IMG/VR virus record: IMGVR_UViG_3300032607_000369
Span: 1 to 40,617 of that record
Origin: a virus
Strand: one strand, 5' to 3'
Length of the DNA: 40,617 nt
Of the stretch, positions 38,184 through 40,617 are shown piece by piece. A model generated the notes under the pieces. That model was not told the DNA's origin and did not search any database. It saw nothing but the letters and a program-made list of their open reading frames with translations. The position numbers were made by a program, and so were the translations under genes. Position 1 is the first letter of the stretch. Each line of letters starts with the position of its first letter.

Positions 38184-38476
38184 TGACTCATTTAGAATCA
38201 GAGAAAATAGATAGATTAGAAAATCATTTCCAAGTATATAAAACAGATATGGTAGACGTAAAAACTAGCGTAAACAATATTGAAATTGCTCTGATTGGCT
38301 CTAGCTTAAATGGAAATAAAGGCATGGTTCATCTTTTAGACGATATTAAGACTAGAGTAAAGGATTTAGAGGAAAAACAAATATTAGCTGATGAATTAGC
38401 AAGTAATATAAAATGGTTTCAAAGAGGAGTCTTAGGAATATTATTTGCTTATCTAACTTACTTAATAACTAAATAA
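38183..38476 (+). CDS. Coiled-coil protein with C-terminal membrane segment, 97 aa
   Basis: A charged helical N-terminus (SEKIDRLENHFQVYKTDMVD and TRVKDLEEKQ) precedes a membrane segment (FQRGVLGILFAYLTYLITK). This design matches XhlA/hemolysin-like proteins that act with holins. It overlaps both neighbours in TAATG. It may be a second holin component or antiholin. Confidence 0.68.
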   Translation: MTHLESEKIDRLENHFQVYKTDMVDVKTSVNNIEIALIGSSLNGNKGMVHLLDDIKTRVKDLEEKQILADELASNIKWFQRGVLGILFAYLTYLITK

Positions 38477-38901
38477 TGAAAAACATATCTAAATATATAA
38501 CTTACCAAGAGGCTGTTAATAGCCAAACTGCTACTAGAAAAAATATAGACAACATTCCAAATGTACTAGCATTAATTAATATGCAACTAGTTGCTTTAAG
38601 AGTATTTGATAACGTAAGAGAGCATTTTAATACTCCAATAAGAGTATCTTCATTCTTTCGATCTACCGAGTTAAACAAGGCTGTTGGAGGAGCAAAAACT
38701 TCTCAGCACATGAAAGGACAAGCTATAGATATGCAGGGAACAGGTAAATTGAGTAACAAAATGATTTTTGAATACATAAAAGAAAACGTAGACTTTGACC
38801 AATTAATTTGGGAATTTGGTGATAAAAATAATCCTGCATGGGTTCATGTATCTTACGTGTCTAAAGAAAAGAATAGAAAACAAATACTTTATATAGGATG
38901 A
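38476..38901 (+). CDS. M15-family peptidase endolysin, 141 aa
   Basis: A zinc D,D/L,D-peptidase that cuts peptidoglycan peptides. Zinc ligands are seen in SQHMKGQAIDM (His78, Asp85) and WVHVSY (His124), with the arginine-rich RVSSFFRSTELN block before them, as in the peptidase M15 family. No signal peptide is present, so it would depend on the neighbouring holin. The gene lies between the coiled-coil membrane protein and the spanin. Confidence 0.9.
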   Translation: MKNISKYITYQEAVNSQTATRKNIDNIPNVLALINMQLVALRVFDNVREHFNTPIRVSSFFRSTELNKAVGGAKTSQHMKGQAIDMQGTGKLSNKMIFEYIKENVDFDQLIWEFGDKNNPAWVHVSYVSKEKNRKQILYIG

Positions 38902-39323
38902 AATACTTATTGATATTTATGCTAATTGCCTCGGTGGGGTGTGGCTCTAGAAAAGTAGAGAAGGAAAATATTATTTCAGAAGCGACAGAATTTAAACAAT
39001 TTGCCTCGTTGGATACCACCGAGATAAAGACAAATATTGTTTGGAATGCTGATTCTTACTCTATAGAGCCAATTGATAATTCAATACCGATGGTAGTAGG
39101 TGGCAGGAGCTATTCTAACGTACGTATTAAGAAAGAAAAAGCATCTGCTGTAACTAATGTAGTAGAAAAGAAAAGAGTGTCTGAAAAAGCCTCTATTGAA
39201 GTCAAAGAGAAAGTGTCTTCCGAACTAAAAACATCAGATAAAAAAGGACTTGAAATATTTACCAAGATATCTATTATTGTTATCGCTATTGGCATAATAA
39301 TCTTAGGACGTAAATTACTTTAA
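38898..39323 (+). CDS. Unimolecular spanin (u-spanin), 141 aa
   Basis: A single protein predicted to join the outer and inner membranes for the last lysis step. N-terminal lipoprotein signal: MKYLLIFMLIASVGC with lipid-modified Cys15. It has a periplasmic stalk with charged helical stretches (EKKRVSEKASIEVKEKVSSE) and a C-terminal membrane segment IFTKISIIVIAIGIIILG followed by RKLL. This topology is that of the phage T1 gp11 u-spanin class. It directly follows the endolysin with an ATGA overlap. Bases 38925-38940 match the repeat at 13034-13392. Confidence 0.8.
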   Translation: MKYLLIFMLIASVGCGSRKVEKENIISEATEFKQFASLDTTEIKTNIVWNADSYSIEPIDNSIPMVVGGRSYSNVRIKKEKASAVTNVVEKKRVSEKASIEVKEKVSSELKTSDKKGLEIFTKISIIVIAIGIIILGRKLL

Positions 39324-39324
39324 A

Positions 39325-39627
39325 ATGAACCAGGGGAAACAAGAATATATTTTTAACGAGATAACCGATAAAATGAGAGGTATTATGCTCTCAAAAGGTA
39401 ACGACTATGCTAACGAGGATAGGCTTTCCAACTTCAAACTAGCAGGTTCTATCTGCGGACTATCTCCGGAACAAAACTGCCTTTCGTTAATAGCTACTAA
39501 GGTAGCTAGATTAGGTGTGTTGCTAAAAGAGAAGTCAGAACCGAATAACGAGAGTATAGAGGACAGCCTAGTTGATATGGCTAACTATACTTTATTATTA
39601 ATTATGATACTAAAAGATGAGGTATAG
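39325..39627 (+). CDS. Nmad1/DUF1599-like protein, 100 aa
   Basis: Resembles the nucleotide modification associated domain 1 (DUF1599): GNDYANEDRLSNFKLAG, then NCLSLIATKVARLGVLLKE and NESIEDSLVDMANYTLLLIM. The family has been predicted from gene neighbourhood to take part in DNA base modification, with no settled reaction. It sits after the lysis genes and before the metallophosphoesterase, far from the C5-methyltransferase unless the ends join. Confidence 0.82.
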   Translation: MNQGKQEYIFNEITDKMRGIMLSKGNDYANEDRLSNFKLAGSICGLSPEQNCLSLIATKVARLGVLLKEKSEPNNESIEDSLVDMANYTLLLIMILKDEV

Positions 39628-40402
39628 ACTAAGAGATAAGATTGCTGAGCAGTTAGGATTGCAACTTAATATTAGTGGTAGATATAGGCTTTCTAGCAAG
39701 CAGAATGTAGAGTATTTGAAACTGTTAAGGAGCAAGCCGTATCTTAACGGAGACCCTGATAACTTATTGATAGTCGGAGACATTCATACTCCATTTGACT
39801 TAGATGGTTATTTAGATTTCTGTAGAGAACAACAAGAGATATTTAATTGTGGTACTGTACTGTTTATTGGCGATGTGATTGACTTGCACTATTCCTCGTA
39901 TCATCCAAGTGACCCAGATGGTTATGGAGCTGGAGATGAGCTTGACCGTTCTATCGAAAGGCTACAACCTTATCACGATATGTTTCCTGACGCAAAAGTA
40001 ATCATAGGAAACCACGATAGACTTGTTTACAGAAAAGCATTTAGCGGTGGACTATCTAAAAGGTGGATCAAAGATTACAAAGAAGTTCTTAACACTCCTA
40101 CTTGGGAATTTGTTGAAAGAGTGAATTGGTTTGGTATTGATATTAACCATGGCGAAGGAGGTACTGCTAAAAACAGAATGAAAAAAGAACTATGCTCTCA
40201 AGCTCAAGGTCATTTACACTCTGAGTTATATGTGGAATTTCTACAAGGGAATGGTAAGCAAATATTCGGTTTACAAGTTGGATGTGGAGTAGACACCACT
40301 AAATATGCTTTTGAATATGGAAAGAACTACAAGAAATCAGCTATAGGATGCGGTGTTATCCTAAACAAAGGTACGTTTCCTATAGCTATTCCTATGGTTT
40401 AA
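39617..40402 (+). CDS. Calcineurin-like metallophosphoesterase, 261 aa
   Basis: Metal-dependent phosphoesterase. The metal-binding blocks are all present: GDIHTPF (Asp55, His57), GDVIDLH (Asp86), GNHDR (Asn132, His133), NHGEG (His178) and QGHLHS (His199, His201). The N-terminal 45 residues (RLRDKIAEQLGLQLNISGRY) are outside the catalytic domain and may be HTH-like. It overlaps Nmad1 by 11 nt. Substrate is unknown; phage members are sometimes nucleases or phosphatases. Its stop overlaps that of the opposite gene by 2 nt. Confidence 0.9.
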   Translation: MRYRLRDKIAEQLGLQLNISGRYRLSSKQNVEYLKLLRSKPYLNGDPDNLLIVGDIHTPFDLDGYLDFCREQQEIFNCGTVLFIGDVIDLHYSSYHPSDPDGYGAGDELDRSIERLQPYHDMFPDAKVIIGNHDRLVYRKAFSGGLSKRWIKDYKEVLNTPTWEFVERVNWFGIDINHGEGGTAKNRMKKELCSQAQGHLHSELYVEFLQGNGKQIFGLQVGCGVDTTKYAFEYGKNYKKSAIGCGVILNKGTFPIAIPMV

Positions 40403-40581
40403 AAAGGACAATCTATTTTTTTAGGCTTAGATATGAGATCGAAATACTCCCTCTGAATCTTATCAGCTATTGCGTCACGTATAAATTGGCTAACATCTAC
40501 ATTGTAAGACTTCATTTTTTGCAGCGTTAATAACTGACCCTCTGAAATCCTTAATACCTTTGTTTTAGTGTACTTTTGCAT
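40399..40581 (-). CDS. Ribbon-helix-helix-like DNA-binding protein, 60 aa
   Basis: Starts MQKYTKTKVLRISEGQLLTL, continues KMKSYNVDVSQFIRDAIADK and ends KPKKIDCPF. The strand KTKVLRIS followed by two helices is typical of ribbon-helix-helix repressors. The gene is convergent with the metallophosphoesterase, with overlapping stops. If the window ends join, it lies downstream of the left operon, after the methyltransferase cassette. Confidence 0.75.
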   Translation of the reverse strand: MQKYTKTKVLRISEGQLLTLQKMKSYNVDVSQFIRDAIADKIQREYFDLISKPKKIDCPF

Positions 40582-40617
40582 AATTGTAATACTTTTTATG
40601 GTCTTAGCAAGTAGTTA

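Noticed and set aside
40582-40617. Fifth full attC-like site at the joined ends
   Set aside because: The bases that would follow the core at position 1 do not start with GT and have no partner arm, so only the core box is supported.

Overview
This window looks like most or all of a tailed dsDNA phage of the siphovirus type that infects a Bacteroidota host, probably a Flavobacterium-like bacterium. The DNA is AT-rich. Clear promoters fit the Bacteroidota pattern TTG-N19-TAnnTTTG (13677-13706, and weaker at 7683-7716 and 16403-16410). Shine-Dalgarno sites are mostly absent, starts sit in TAATG or ATGA overlaps, and several tail and hypothetical proteins belong to Bacteroidota phage families. 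A long tape measure gene with no sheath gene points to a long non-contractile tail. No integrase, transposase, repressor, tRNA or CRISPR array was seen, so nothing indicates a temperate life style.

Layout. (1) 1-1656, minus strand: an array of short gene cassettes, including a C5 cytosine methyltransferase, separated by attC-like imperfect palindromes. (2) 1650-7666, minus: small hypothetical genes, a VRR-NUC nuclease, an SF2 helicase and a primase-helicase, probably transcribed from a promoter near 7700. (3) 7667-7934: terminator and a composite hairpin element. (4) 7935-12983, minus: ssDNA-binding-like protein, thymidylate synthase, YqaJ exonuclease, a PAPS-reductase-like enzyme and helix-turn-helix (HTH) proteins. 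(5) 12984-13736: a GC-richer repeat island with a 35-codon gene, possibly an origin or control region, then a strong rightward promoter. (6) 13737-15734, plus: two tiny membrane peptides, a GP88-like protein and small hypotheticals. (7) 15735-16465: non-coding, with hairpins and repeats. (8) 16466-24149, plus: terminase, portal, protease, capsid, connectors and tail tube. (9) 24219-37984: tape measure, tail tip and fibres. (10) 37989-40402: holin-like, M15 endolysin, unimolecular spanin, Nmad1-like protein and metallophosphoesterase. (11) 40399-40581, minus: a ribbon-helix-helix protein. If the window ends join, this gene lies downstream of the left operon.

The most striking observation is the left end. 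Four consecutive cassettes each begin with GTT and end with the reverse complement of their own first 10 bases. The core match is therefore within a cassette and not within a spacer, which is the signature of integron-style recombination. Each terminal repeat runs 14-15 bp, with one mismatch always at position 11 (a G:T wobble if the coding strand folds). Three spacers carry an ATG that reads in frame through the GTT core, so the spacer supplies the N-terminus of the next cassette's protein. Two proteins share the same N-terminal tag and are otherwise unrelated, and one cassette has no ATG of its own. No integron integrase is present. Other points of interest are a 15-bp direct repeat flanking a mini-ORF and hairpin between terS and terL, a mirrored pair of composite hairpins, a repeat that also occurs over the spanin lipobox, a holin gene fragment, and a possible structured RNA before the tape measure region. 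Twelve short ORFs of 20-51 codons, plus the six-codon leader, are included.
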